DNA of 14,523 nt from UBA1038 sp964480995 (GTDB taxonomy: Bacteria; Bacillota; Clostridia; Christensenellales; Aristaeellaceae). Position 1 is the stretch's first letter. Every line of letters starts with the position of its first letter. The notes below the pieces were generated by a model. The model saw only the letters and a list, made by a program, of their open reading frames with translations, did no database searches and was not told the DNA's origin. The position numbers and the translations under genes were made by a program. The stretch is from assembly GCA_964480995.1 (NCBI GenBank), contig CAYZRZ010000038.1, positions 1 through 14,523 on the forward strand. Direction: 5' to 3'. This document shows positions 1-7,635 of this stretch, one piece after another.

Positions 1-234
1 TCCCTGTCCGGCGCCGGGCGCCGGGCGGCTAAAGCCGCCTTGAGCAGCGCCGGGAGCAGGGCGGCCAAAGCCGCCTTGAGCAGCTCCGGGAGCAGGACGG
101 CCAAAGCCACCTTGCGCAGGACCGGGAGCGGGACGGCCATAGCCTCCTTGCTGCGCGCCGGGAGCCGGTCGGCCGTACTGCTGAGCGCCGGGGGCCGGGC
201 GGCCATATTGCTGCGCGCCGGGTGCCGGGCGGCC
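1..234 (-). repeat. In-frame tandem repeat encoding GRPAPG units in IF-2
   Basis: Seven consecutive coding units begin with (G/S)RPAPG. In gene order their lengths are 30, 30, 36, 36, 36, 36 and at least 30 nt, the last cut by the window edge. The short units read GRPAPGAQQY and the long ones GRPAPG followed by a two-residue variant and QGGY or QGGF. The two 36-nt units at 31-66 and 67-102 differ at only two positions, which suggests recent duplication or slippage. The array keeps reading frame throughout. The encoded segment is expected to be disordered and positively charged, with one Arg per unit. Confidence 0.9.
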
Positions 235-780
235 AGCAGGCTGGGCGGCAGGAACAGTACGGGCAGGTCTATCCGATGCCTGCGCGGCAGCCGGCCTGAC
301 CGCTTGAACAGGCTGGACAGGCTGAGCTGTTTGAACAGGCTGAACAGGCCCCTGCTCTTTATTGGCGGGAGCTGTTTCCTTTGGCCCGGTGACTGCGGCC
401 GCAGGCTCCTGCACAGAAGGAGCGGGCTCAAGCTGCTTTACCGGCTTTTCTTCCCGCTCGGCAGAAGCCTTGTGCTCCTCTTTCTTTTCTTCCGTTTTTA
501 CAAAAGCAGACTCCACAGGGGCGGCTGCCTCAGGCTTTGCCGCAACTTCGTCATCAGGCATGGTCCATGCCTTTGTCTGCTGCTGAATCAGCTGCTGCTG
601 CTGCTCAAAGCGCAGGCGCTGACGCTCCTCGTCTTCCTGACGCAGGAACTGGCTCTCCTGCTGCCTGAGCGCTTGAATCAGCATATCGGCATTTCGTTTG
701 AGACGCTCAGTCTCTGATATGATCACGCCCGCTGTCTGATTAAGTTCTTTGGTGACTTCTTTGAGTCTGACCTTTGTCAT
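1..780 (-). CDS. infB: Translation initiation factor IF-2, N-terminal part (runs off the left edge)
   Basis: IF-2 is the GTPase that brings initiator fMet-tRNA to the 30S subunit and promotes subunit joining. Only the first 260 codons are present, so the G domain (G1 to G5 motifs) is outside the window and the call rests on gene order (nusA-ylxR-ylxQ-infB is highly conserved) and on composition. The ATG at 780 follows an SD sequence, GGAGGA (796-791), after a 10-nt spacer; the gap to ylxQ is 24 nt. Residues 1-70 are charged and Gln-rich and look helical. The opening MTKVRLKEVTKELN loosely resembles the usual IF2_N start, but the rest does not follow that domain. Residues 71-182 are Ala/Pro/Glu/Val-rich with PVQ repeats. 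Residues 183-260 are tandem GRPAPG repeats. Long disordered N-terminal regions of this kind are common in clostridial IF-2. Another Pro/Ala-rich protein cannot be excluded without the missing part. Confidence 0.86.
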   Translation of the reverse strand, partial: MTKVRLKEVTKELNQTAGVIISETERLKRNADMLIQALRQQESQFLRQEDEERQRLRFEQQQQLIQQQTKAWTMPDDEVAAKPEAAAPVESAFVKTEEKKEEHKASAEREEKPVKQLEPAPSVQEPAAAVTGPKETAPANKEQGPVQPVQTAQPVQPVQAVRPAAAQASDRPARTVPAAQPAGRPAPGAQQYGRPAPGAQQYGRPAPGAQQGGYGRPAPGPAQGGFGRPAPGAAQGGFGRPAPGAAQGGFSRPAPGAGQG

Positions 781-804
781 TAATCCCTTGTCCTCCGCAA
801 TGTC

Positions 805-1128
805 TCATTCGTTATCTATTATATCTGAGCGGCCCATGCCGCGCAATCTGTCAGCCAAACCGCCCTTGAGCAGCGCGGCCACCATGGTATCCATTCGTCC
901 TGCCGCCTGCCCGAGCAGTCCCGGGGGCAGCATCAGGCTTTCGACCTCGTGGGACGCGCACGCGTCCGTAAAACGTTTTCTGGTATTGTCTGACACTGCG
1001 TCATCCAGCAGGAGCAATCCCGCCTTGCCGGCCCGCAGGCAGTCAAGGGCGCGTCCCGCTCCTAATTGGGCTTGTCTGGCCCTCACAGCCAGGCCGATCA
1101 TTCCGGCGACCTTCTGCTCATCCATCAC
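805..1128 (-). CDS. ylxQ: L7Ae/L30e-family RNA-binding protein YlxQ
   Basis: A 107-residue protein of the ribosomal L7Ae/L30e/S12e/Gadd45 fold, called YlxQ in Bacillus, whose relatives bind kink-turn RNA. The family pattern is visible: an N-terminal helix with IGLAVRARQAQLG, then a Cys-rich-free core LRAGKAGLLLLDDAVSDNT ending in a solvent-exposed helix, and a Gly/Leu-rich C-terminal part (LLGQAAGRM). Its exact cellular role is not settled. The start is GTG at 1128 or the adjacent ATG at 1125; the frame is the same and either start overlaps the end of ylxR (by 11 or 8 nt). The SD is weak (GGGGCGA upstream), so coupling to ylxR translation is likely. Position between ylxR and infB is the conserved one and strengthens the call. 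Confidence 0.88.
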   Translation of the reverse strand: MMDEQKVAGMIGLAVRARQAQLGAGRALDCLRAGKAGLLLLDDAVSDNTRKRFTDACASHEVESLMLPPGLLGQAAGRMDTMVAALLKGGLADRLRGMGRSDIIDNE

Positions 1129-1405
1129 TTGCGGTCGCCCCGGCCAGTTTCACCAGCGCTTCTTTGAGCTGATTTGTGATCTCGGGGGTAAGGGTTGCTT
1201 CAAGCGCCCTGTCCAGCTGACGCTGCTTGATCGCCCGGGCCAGGCAGGCCTCCTGATGGCAGACATAAGCGCCGCGCCCGGATTTCTTGCCGCCGGGATC
1301 TATAGACACCTCACCCTCAGGCGAGCGCACAACGCGCAGCAGCTCTTTCTTGGGCTTCATCTCCCTGCATCCTACGCACATGCGCATGGGGATCTTCTTT
1401 GGCAT
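1118..1405 (-). CDS. ylxR: YlxR family (DUF448) small RNA-binding protein
   Basis: A 95-residue basic protein of the YlxR/DUF448 family. The diagnostic features are present: the N-terminal RMCVGCR motif with C10 and C13, a GRGAYVC motif at residues 43-49, and a fourth cysteine at 54 followed by an A-x-K-x-x-x-L helix. In several bacteria members of this family have been reported to bind RNA (including RNase P RNA) or to act as transcription regulators; the role in this organism is unknown. The ATG at 1405 lies 8 nt after the nusA stop codon, and its SD (TGAGGT) overlaps that stop. It sits in the conserved nusA-infB interval and overlaps ylxQ at its 3' end. Confidence 0.92.
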   Translation of the reverse strand: MPKKIPMRMCVGCREMKPKKELLRVVRSPEGEVSIDPGGKKSGRGAYVCHQEACLARAIKQRQLDRALEATLTPEITNQLKEALVKLAGATASDG

Positions 1406-1413
1406 GCCTTACC

Positions 1414-2589
1414 TCACACGTCCAGGTTCTCAGGGGGCATGTAGGATGAGAATTCTTCATACTCCGCGTCCATCGGCGGCTCTTCCATGGCAATGTCATC
1501 CATGTTGATGCCCTGCTCACGCATCAGTTCAGCCACTTGGGTTTCTGACTTGATGTCGATTTTCCAGCCGGTCAGCTTGGCGGCCAGGCGGGCATTTTGA
1601 CCCTCCTTGCCTATAGCCAGTGACAGCTGGGTGTCCGGTACGACAACGCGGCAGATTTTCTCGCCTTCGGAGATAAACACGCTGACGACGTGAGCGGGGT
1701 TGAGCGCGTTGGCTACAAACTCAGCCGGATCGGATGACCACTTGATGATGTCGATCTTTTCGTTTTTCAGCTCTTTCACCACATTTTCAACGCGGGAGCC
1801 TCGGGGACCAACGCAAGCGCCAACTGGATCGATCATGGGATCGACCGAATACACGGCAATTTTGGTACGGCTTCCTGCTTCTCTGGCGATGGATTTGATC
1901 TGTACCAAGCCCGTGGCGATCTCCGGCACTTCCATTTCAAACAAGCGCTTAACAAGACCGGGATGAATACGGCTGACATAGACCTGCGGGTTGCGGCTGG
2001 ATTCGGGGCCTGAACGGTGTACCTTAAGAACATAGACCTTGATGTGGTCATCGTCCCGGTACTCTTCTCCGGGCATGAACTCAACGGCTTCCATGACACC
2101 TTCCGTGCGTCCAAGCTCGACGTATACAGCTTTGGGCTCAACCCGCTGAACAATGGCGGTCAGGATCTCATTTTCCTTTTCGATATATTCATCATAAATC
2201 TTGCCGCGCTCCGCCTCCCGTATGCGCTGCACCAGCATCTGCTTGGCTGTCTGCGCGGCCACGCGGCCAAAATCAGCAGGTGTCACGTCAATTTCGACGA
2301 TATCGCCGATCTGGTAATCACTGCGGATTTTCAGCGCTTCATCCCGGCTGATCTGCAGATCCGGCTCTTCGACGACCTCAGCGACCGTCTTGCGGGCGTA
2401 CAGCTTGGCGCCTTCCTTCTTGCTCAGGTGAGCGGTCAGGTTCAGGTTGGTGCTGCTGACCTTGTTGTTGCGGCGATATGCTACCTTAAGCGCTTCTTCG
2501 ATGGTGTCCACAAGGACGCCTTCGTTGATATCCTTTTCCCGCGCGAGCATGGAAATGGCATCCATTAAATCAAGCTTGTCATTGCTCAT
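1414..2589 (-). CDS. nusA: Transcription termination/antitermination factor NusA
   Basis: NusA binds RNA polymerase and nascent RNA and modulates pausing, intrinsic termination and antitermination. The chosen ATG at 2589 (MSNDKLDLMDAI) has a strong SD (AGGAGGA) and gives 391 residues; the open frame extends 14 codons further upstream into rimP but without support. Order of domains: an N-terminal RNAP-binding domain (about 1-130), S1 domain (about 135-205), with the family motif SRIHPGLVKRLFEMEVPEI just after it, KH1 with GACVGPRGSRV, and KH2 with LAIGKEGQNARLAAKLTGW. The final 40 or so residues are acidic (MEEPPMDAEYEEF). The acidic AR repeats of E. coli NusA are absent, as usual for Gram-positives. 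The start overlaps the rimP stop by 11 nt, implying coupled translation. Confidence 0.97.
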   Translation of the reverse strand: MSNDKLDLMDAISMLAREKDINEGVLVDTIEEALKVAYRRNNKVSSTNLNLTAHLSKKEGAKLYARKTVAEVVEEPDLQISRDEALKIRSDYQIGDIVEIDVTPADFGRVAAQTAKQMLVQRIREAERGKIYDEYIEKENEILTAIVQRVEPKAVYVELGRTEGVMEAVEFMPGEEYRDDDHIKVYVLKVHRSGPESSRNPQVYVSRIHPGLVKRLFEMEVPEIATGLVQIKSIAREAGSRTKIAVYSVDPMIDPVGACVGPRGSRVENVVKELKNEKIDIIKWSSDPAEFVANALNPAHVVSVFISEGEKICRVVVPDTQLSLAIGKEGQNARLAAKLTGWKIDIKSETQVAELMREQGINMDDIAMEEPPMDAEYEEFSSYMPPENLDV

Positions 2590-3088
2590 TTGCTTCCTCC
2601 TGTGTTTGCTCTGCCTCATCGGCCGCAGCAAGCTCTTCCTCTACATCAACGGTCCTTCTTGCGACGGCCACATCTTTGGCGGAAAACACCATATCTGACC
2701 CGCCTGCATACAGATGATAGCCTTCATCATCCAGTCCCTTGAAAATACCCGTAAATGCCTTTTGCCCTGCAACAGGCCGGTACAGTTTCACTTCTACCGG
2801 ACAGCCGACTGCCTTGAGCGCGTAACCCGGCGTCTTGATAGGCCGGTCGATCCCGGGAGATGAGACCTCGAGAAAATCGTAGTCAACCTCTTCAACTAGC
2901 GGCTGTATCCTCTTGTGAAAGGCTTCGCAGTCATTGAGGCTGATGCCCTGAGCGCTGTCCAGATAATAGCGCAGGTACTGGCCCGCGCTTTCCTTTTCGA
3001 ACCCGGCATCTACCAGCTCGTACCCCATCTGATGTGCCAGGTCACGGCCTACCTGTATCACGTTTACCTTATCTTTCCCTTTCGCCAT
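2579..3088 (-). CDS. rimP: Ribosome maturation factor RimP
   Basis: RimP helps assemble the 30S subunit. The 169-residue protein shows the family core DYDFLEVSSPGIDRPIKTP (about residues 69-87) between an N-terminal alpha/beta domain and a C-terminal Sm-like beta barrel (about 90-145). The last 25 residues are a Glu/Ala-rich acidic tail, so the protein is slightly longer than typical RimP of about 150 residues. It is the first gene of the nusA-infB cluster. The ATG at 3088 has no convincing SD (only GAGA directly before it), and no other in-frame start exists upstream, so translation may be weak or controlled by the structured leader. The 3' end overlaps nusA by 11 nt. Confidence 0.95.
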   Translation of the reverse strand: MAKGKDKVNVIQVGRDLAHQMGYELVDAGFEKESAGQYLRYYLDSAQGISLNDCEAFHKRIQPLVEEVDYDFLEVSSPGIDRPIKTPGYALKAVGCPVEVKLYRPVAGQKAFTGIFKGLDDEGYHLYAGGSDMVFSAKDVAVARRTVDVEEELAAADEAEQTQEEANEQ

Positions 3089-3120
3089 TCTCGTATGTAA
3101 AGCAAAAAGAGGGTATACAT

Positions 3121-3190
3121 TGGGTAGCGAAAAAGATCCGTGCTATGCACCGACCCCCGCCCAACGCAACTCCCACTCTTGGCTAAACCC
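3121..3190 (-). promoter_or_regulatory. Structured 5' leader of the rimP-nusA operon with terminator-like hairpin
   Basis: In the RNA read from the minus strand, GGGU and AGC at 3190-3182 can pair with GCU and ACCC at 3128-3122, with a two-U bulge, closing a domain of about 70 nt. Inside it, a hairpin at 3155-3135 forms from GGUC/GAUC plus GUGC/GCAC around an AUA loop, with one internal G-G mismatch, and is followed by five U residues (3134-3130). This has the form of an intrinsic terminator, although the stem is only 8 pairs and one is G-U. Attenuation of the nusA operon, with NusA as a feedback regulator, is known in enterobacteria; here it is inference. The structure ends about 33 nt before the rimP start codon. 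I do not recognise it as a named riboswitch. Confidence 0.5.
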
Positions 3191-3216
3191 TTCTTTCCTT
3201 AGTCAATCACGAGATG

Positions 3217-3245
3217 ACTATATCATACAAACGCAAAGTTTACAA
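3217..3245 (-). promoter_or_regulatory. Sigma-A-type promoter for the rimP-nusA-infB operon
   Basis: On the minus strand a -35 box TTGTAA (3245-3240, 4 of 6 consensus positions) is followed after exactly 17 nt by a -10 box TATAGT (3222-3217, 5 of 6). TG at 3225-3224, one base ahead of the -10, makes it an extended -10 promoter. Transcription would start near 3210, giving a leader of about 120 nt before rimP. It lies in the only sizeable intergenic gap of the window, downstream of polC. Confidence 0.7.
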
Positions 3246-3288
3246 GCGATTTCGCAGGCGCAAACAGATAAATCAACGCATAGGAGCC

Positions 3289-6200
3289 TTAGAACATGCT
3301 AAAAAAATCCACTTGGTTGGTATCCGAGAGCTCACGCATCGCCCCGGCTTCCTTCAACAGCTCGATGCCGCTGCCGGTCACCTTGGTACGTTTTTTTATA
3401 TCTTCAACAGACAGGAAACGGTCCTGCCTTGCTTCCACAATGCTCAGCGCGGCCTCCTCACCAAATCCGCCAAGGGATGAGAAAGGCACCCGCAAACCAT
3501 TGTCCTCGATGAGAAACTCCGAGGCGTCGCTCTTGTACAGGTCAGGCGGCAGAAATCTGAAGCCGCGCGCCAGCATCTCATTCACCATTTCAAGCGCTAC
3601 GATCTCGTCCTTTTGGGTGGCGCTCAGCTCCTTGCTGTCCATGGCCTGATAATCTTCCAGCATCTGGCGGATATAAACCCGTGAACGGGCCATTGTACGC
3701 GCGTCAAATCCTCTGGAGCGTATTGAGAAATAGGCGGCATAGTAAGCGAGAGGCCTGTAAACCTTGTACCAGGCAACACGAAGCGCCATGGTCACATAGG
3801 CAACGGCATGCCCTTTGGGGAACATATAGGCGATTTTGTTGCAGCTTTCAATGTACCACTGCTCAACGCCGTTTTCCTTCATTGCCGCTTCCATTTCGGG
3901 TTTGAGACCCTTGCCTTTGCGCACGCTCTCCATCGTGTCAAAAGCAATCTTCTCCGGCACGCCGCGCGTTATCAAGGTATTCATGATGTCATCGCGGGTG
4001 CAGATGCAGCTTCTAAGCGTTGCTGTCTTTGAATCGATCAGATTTTTAGCATTGCCCAGCCACACATCCGTACCATGCGACAAGCCTGATATGCGAATGA
4101 GCTCCTCCATGGTCGTGGGAAGCGTATCCATCAGCATCTGGCGAACAAATCCTGTGCCGAATTCCGGCACGCCCAGGGTTCCCGTTTCGCTGTAAATATC
4201 CGCGGGCGTGACGTTCAATGCTTCGGTTGACCTGAACAGGGACATCACCTTGGGGTCATCAAGCGGCACTTCATTGTACGGTACGCCGCTCAGACGTTCC
4301 ATCATATGGATCATGGTTGGGTCGTCATGCCCGAGTATATCGAGCTTGACCAGAATATCATGCATGGAGGCGAAGTCGTAGTGCGTTGTCACGACGCCCT
4401 TTGATGAATCATCCGAAGGATGCTGGACAGCGGTAAACTGGGTGATATCATACTCCTTGGGCAGCACGACAATACCGCCTGGATGCTGGCCAGTCGTGCG
4501 CTTGACGTTCACGCAGCCCAAGGCAAGGCGGGATTTTTCCGCATCGGAGAACTGCTTGCCCTTATCCTCCATATACTTGAGCACAAGCCCATAAGCGGTT
4601 TTTTCCTGGAGGGTGCCGATGGTGCCTGCGCGGAAAACAAAGCCTTTCCCAAATAGTTCTTCCACGTAAGCGTGTGCCTTTGACTGATACTCGCCTGAAA
4701 AGTTCAGATCAATATCAGGCACCTTATCGCCTTTGAATCCCAGGAAGACCTCAAAGGGGATATCGTAGCCATCCTTGATCAACTTTTGTCCGCAGACATG
4801 GCAATCTTTATCAGGCAGGTCTATCCCGACGGTATAGCCCTGGGGCACGTCAAAATCTGCTTTATGGCAATGCGCGCACCTGTAGTGGGGCGGCAAGGGG
4901 TTCACCTCGGTGATATTGCACATGGTCGCAACCAGTGAAGAGCCGACCGATCCTCGGCTTCCTACCAGATAGCCATCACTCATCGACTTGGTGACCAGCT
5001 TGTTTGCGATGCTGTATAGCGTTGCGTAGCCATAGCCGATGATGGATTTAAGTTCTTTGTTCAGACGCTTTTCGACCAGGTCAGGCAGCGGTTTGCCATA
5101 CAGCTGATGGGCGGTATCCATTGCCATGTTCCTGATGTCATCGTTAGCCGTCTCCCACACAGGCGAGAAGGTGGTCAACCCCTGCGGATGCTTGGGATAA
5201 AGCGAGATCTCGCCGATCAAGTCAGCGATCTTGTGCGGGTTGTCGATGACAATCTCCCTTGCTTTCTCTTCCCCCAGGTAGGCAAAGCATTCCAGCATTT
5301 CATCCGTTGTACGCAGATATTGCTTGGGCAGTTCATCCGCGTATTCATCCCGCTGGCTGTGGTGCAGGATTGCGCGGAAGACACTGTCTTCAGGCTCAAG
5401 ATAATGGCTGTCGCCGGTCGCGACAACAGGAATACCAAGCCGCTCGCCCAATGCTATGATGCGGCGGTTGATATTGACCAGAGCGTCGCGGCTGTCCGCA
5501 ATGCCCCGGATCAGCAGCAGTTCGTGGTTGTCTTCGGGCTGCACCTCCAGGTAATCGTAGAAGCGGGCGATATCAGCGAGCTTTTCGTCATCTGCGCCTT
5601 CCAATACCGCTTGGAACACCTCTCCGCTTGAGCAGGCGGACCCTATCAGGATGCCTTCGCGGTACTGCTCGATCTTGTCGCGCGGCATCTTGGGAACATA
5701 GTGAAAGTAATCAAGATGCGACATCGTGACCAGCCTGTTGATGTTTTGCAGCCCCTGCTGCGAAGCCGCAAGCAGGATGACATGGCGGTCCAGCCCTTTG
5801 GTGTAGCCCTTGATCTTTTTATCAATATCCTCAAGGGTCACGGCCCCTTTTTCCTTCGCCTCATCCATCATGATCGACAGGATCTGGGCTGTCGCGGTCG
5901 CGTCATGTACCGCGCGGTGAGCGTTTTTCAGCGAAACGCCCAGCTGCTTGCATACGCTCTTAAGGTTGAAACGCGTATATTCGGGGTGCAGCTTCTGAGC
6001 AAAAAACAGGGTATCAATCACTGTCCAATCGCGCTTGATCCCAAGACGGCCCAGCTCGCTGTCAAGCACAGCGCAATCAAAACCCGCGTTATGAGCGGCC
6101 AGCGGCGCATCGCCGATGAACTCAAGAAGCCCGGGCAGCGCCTGGGCTGCGGATGGAGCTTCCATCAGCATGTGATCCGCGATGCCTGTGATCTCGGTGA

Positions 6201-7614
6201 TCTTGGGCGGCAAAGGGATGCCGGGGTTGACCATCTGCGCGAATGTATCAACGATATGACCGCTTTGCAGCTTGACAGCACCGATCTCGATGATCCGGTC
6301 GGTACGGGTATTAAGGCCGGTTGTTTCAAAGTCGAGCACAACAATGGCATCTTCCATCGGCGCCTGTGTGGCCCTCCTTACAATGGGCGTACTGTCCATC
6401 ATATAGCCCTCAACCCCGGGGATCAGCTTGATCTTATACCGCGATGCCGCGGAAAACGCTTCAGGGTAGGCCTGCACAACGCCATGATCAGTAATGGCAA
6501 TGGCTTGATGACCCCACTTGGCTGCCCTGGCGATCAGATCGCCAGCGGATACGGTGGCATCCATCACGCTCATCTGCGTATGCGCGTGCAGTTCGATGCG
6601 CTTTTTTTCGGCATTGTCCTTTCGTTTGATCAGTTCATGCTCTGAAATATCCTGGACCATCAATACCAGGCCGCGGCTGAACGTATCTATCTGGCAGGTG
6701 CCTCTTACTTTCAGCCCCGCGTTCACCTTGACCTGGGCAACTACGTCCTCGATCCTTTTGATTTCCTCGGGTGTCGGTGCCCCTTCGCTTTTATAGCGTC
6801 CGTCTCGGAAGCGCAGGAAGATTTTGCAGTTGATAGACCCTTCAAAATCGGTCAGCGTGAAGGTCAGCAGCACCATCTCCTTGCCGGGAATATCACGCCG
6901 TTCCGCTTGGACCACTTTACCTGCCACAGTGACGCGGCCGGACAGTTCCGTCAGCCCGCTGATGGCAACAGGAGCTTCAGCGATGACAGCGCCTTTGATG
7001 CGCAGGAGTTTGGGCTTTTTCACGGCCTTAGACTGTGCCAGCTCAGCTTTTTTATCTTCCTCAGCCTGTCTGCGCGTCTTTTCTTCAAGTTCCGCCTCGC
7101 GTTCACGGCGCAGCCGTTCAAGCCGCTTGTCCGCATCCGCGCGCAGGCGCAAGGAGATCGGCGGATCTATTCTAAAGATATCGCTTACAGCAATTGACAG
7201 CAGTTTTGAGACTTCCTGTTTTTTGAAGTAATCCAGCGAAAACTCGTCCGGCATCTCGAGCACAATCCCTTTTTCTTCAGCCTTAAAACGGATCTCCTCC
7301 GACCAGGGAAGCGCTGCCGGATGCGTCCGTCCTATTACGCCAAGCAATACGTGCGCGTACTGCTCCGGGTGCTCTAAAAAGCCCTCCGCAAGGGAAGGCG
7401 AAGCAACGCGCAATGACAGCCGCATACCCGGAAAAGCCCTGAACATTATCTTTTTCAGCGCCAGGAACATGCCCGCTTCCACAAGGACATCGGACAGGAA
7501 ATACAGATGAGCATGCCTGTTATCCGCGTCATAGCGGCCCTTTTCAAAACGCAGCTTTCCCTTCAGGGCAGGGATATTGGCGTCAATCATCGCCAGGAGT
7601 TCATCAATGGTCAA
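3289..7614 (-). CDS. polC: DNA polymerase III alpha subunit, PolC type (Gram-positive replicative polymerase with 3'-5' exonuclease)
   Basis: The main chromosomal replicase of Firmicutes; 1441 residues, close to the 1437 of B. subtilis PolC, with no frameshift. Domains in order: N-terminal domain (1-150), a charged helical linker (160-200), an OB domain (about 220-330), a PHP domain split by the exonuclease (HAHT at 343-346, ITDHG at 374-378), a DEDDh exonuclease (D428 and E430 in LDFETTG, D513 in HNAGFD, H566 and D571 in the ExoIII motif), zinc-binding cysteines 913/916/938/941, and the palm with catalytic D967 and D969 (PDIDLNFSGEYQ) and D1092 (KLDILGHDDPT). The C-terminal part carries FPKGHAVAY and tandem helix-hairpin elements. 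The start is TTG at 7614, chosen because GGAGGA (7625-7620) lies 5 nt upstream; an ATG eight codons later lacks an SD. It follows ispG after 21 nt. Confidence 0.98.
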   Translation of the reverse strand: MTIDELLAMIDANIPALKGKLRFEKGRYDADNRHAHLYFLSDVLVEAGMFLALKKIMFRAFPGMRLSLRVASPSLAEGFLEHPEQYAHVLLGVIGRTHPAALPWSEEIRFKAEEKGIVLEMPDEFSLDYFKKQEVSKLLSIAVSDIFRIDPPISLRLRADADKRLERLRREREAELEEKTRRQAEEDKKAELAQSKAVKKPKLLRIKGAVIAEAPVAISGLTELSGRVTVAGKVVQAERRDIPGKEMVLLTFTLTDFEGSINCKIFLRFRDGRYKSEGAPTPEEIKRIEDVVAQVKVNAGLKVRGTCQIDTFSRGLVLMVQDISEHELIKRKDNAEKKRIELHAHTQMSVMDATVSAGDLIARAAKWGHQAIAITDHGVVQAYPEAFSAASRYKIKLIPGVEGYMMDSTPIVRRATQAPMEDAIVVLDFETTGLNTRTDRIIEIGAVKLQSGHIVDTFAQMVNPGIPLPPKITEITGIADHMLMEAPSAAQALPGLLEFIGDAPLAAHNAGFDCAVLDSELGRLGIKRDWTVIDTLFFAQKLHPEYTRFNLKSVCKQLGVSLKNAHRAVHDATATAQILSIMMDEAKEKGAVTLEDIDKKIKGYTKGLDRHVILLAASQQGLQNINRLVTMSHLDYFHYVPKMPRDKIEQYREGILIGSACSSGEVFQAVLEGADDEKLADIARFYDYLEVQPEDNHELLLIRGIADSRDALVNINRRIIALGERLGIPVVATGDSHYLEPEDSVFRAILHHSQRDEYADELPKQYLRTTDEMLECFAYLGEEKAREIVIDNPHKIADLIGEISLYPKHPQGLTTFSPVWETANDDIRNMAMDTAHQLYGKPLPDLVEKRLNKELKSIIGYGYATLYSIANKLVTKSMSDGYLVGSRGSVGSSLVATMCNITEVNPLPPHYRCAHCHKADFDVPQGYTVGIDLPDKDCHVCGQKLIKDGYDIPFEVFLGFKGDKVPDIDLNFSGEYQSKAHAYVEELFGKGFVFRAGTIGTLQEKTAYGLVLKYMEDKGKQFSDAEKSRLALGCVNVKRTTGQHPGGIVVLPKEYDITQFTAVQHPSDDSSKGVVTTHYDFASMHDILVKLDILGHDDPTMIHMMERLSGVPYNEVPLDDPKVMSLFRSTEALNVTPADIYSETGTLGVPEFGTGFVRQMLMDTLPTTMEELIRISGLSHGTDVWLGNAKNLIDSKTATLRSCICTRDDIMNTLITRGVPEKIAFDTMESVRKGKGLKPEMEAAMKENGVEQWYIESCNKIAYMFPKGHAVAYVTMALRVAWYKVYRPLAYYAAYFSIRSRGFDARTMARSRVYIRQMLEDYQAMDSKELSATQKDEIVALEMVNEMLARGFRFLPPDLYKSDASEFLIEDNGLRVPFSSLGGFGEEAALSIVEARQDRFLSVEDIKKRTKVTGSGIELLKEAGAMRELSDTNQVDFFSMF

Positions 7615-7635
7615 TACAATCCTCCATTAGGCTTA

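Noticed and set aside
40..717. 225-codon plus-strand frame opposite infB
   Set aside because: It arises from the repeat array and Gln-rich codons read on the other strand; the translation is Leu/Arg/Gly low-complexity without an SD.
749..1444. 231-codon plus-strand frame across ylxQ and ylxR
   Set aside because: It is antisense to two well-supported genes in conserved order, and its composition is what reverse translation of those genes would give.
3067..3120. 18-codon upstream frame (ATG at 3120) overlapping the rimP start
   Set aside because: There is no SD before it, and its first codons lie in the leader fold; a short frame like this is expected by chance, so I do not claim a leader peptide.
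3154..3190. Possible RNA G-quadruplex in the rimP leader (four G-runs)
   Set aside because: The loops are uneven and long (up to 13 nt), and the same G residues are better explained by the stem pairing.
3246..3288. Terminator directly after polC
   Set aside because: Only very short complementary arms (such as GCG with CGC around AAAT) are present and no U-run follows, so I do not call one.
5701..6645. 314-codon open frame on the plus strand inside polC
   Set aside because: It is antisense to the exonuclease and PHP region of polC, which has intact catalytic motifs; its translation shows no recognisable domain, and no SD or promoter supports it. It is a by-product of codon use.
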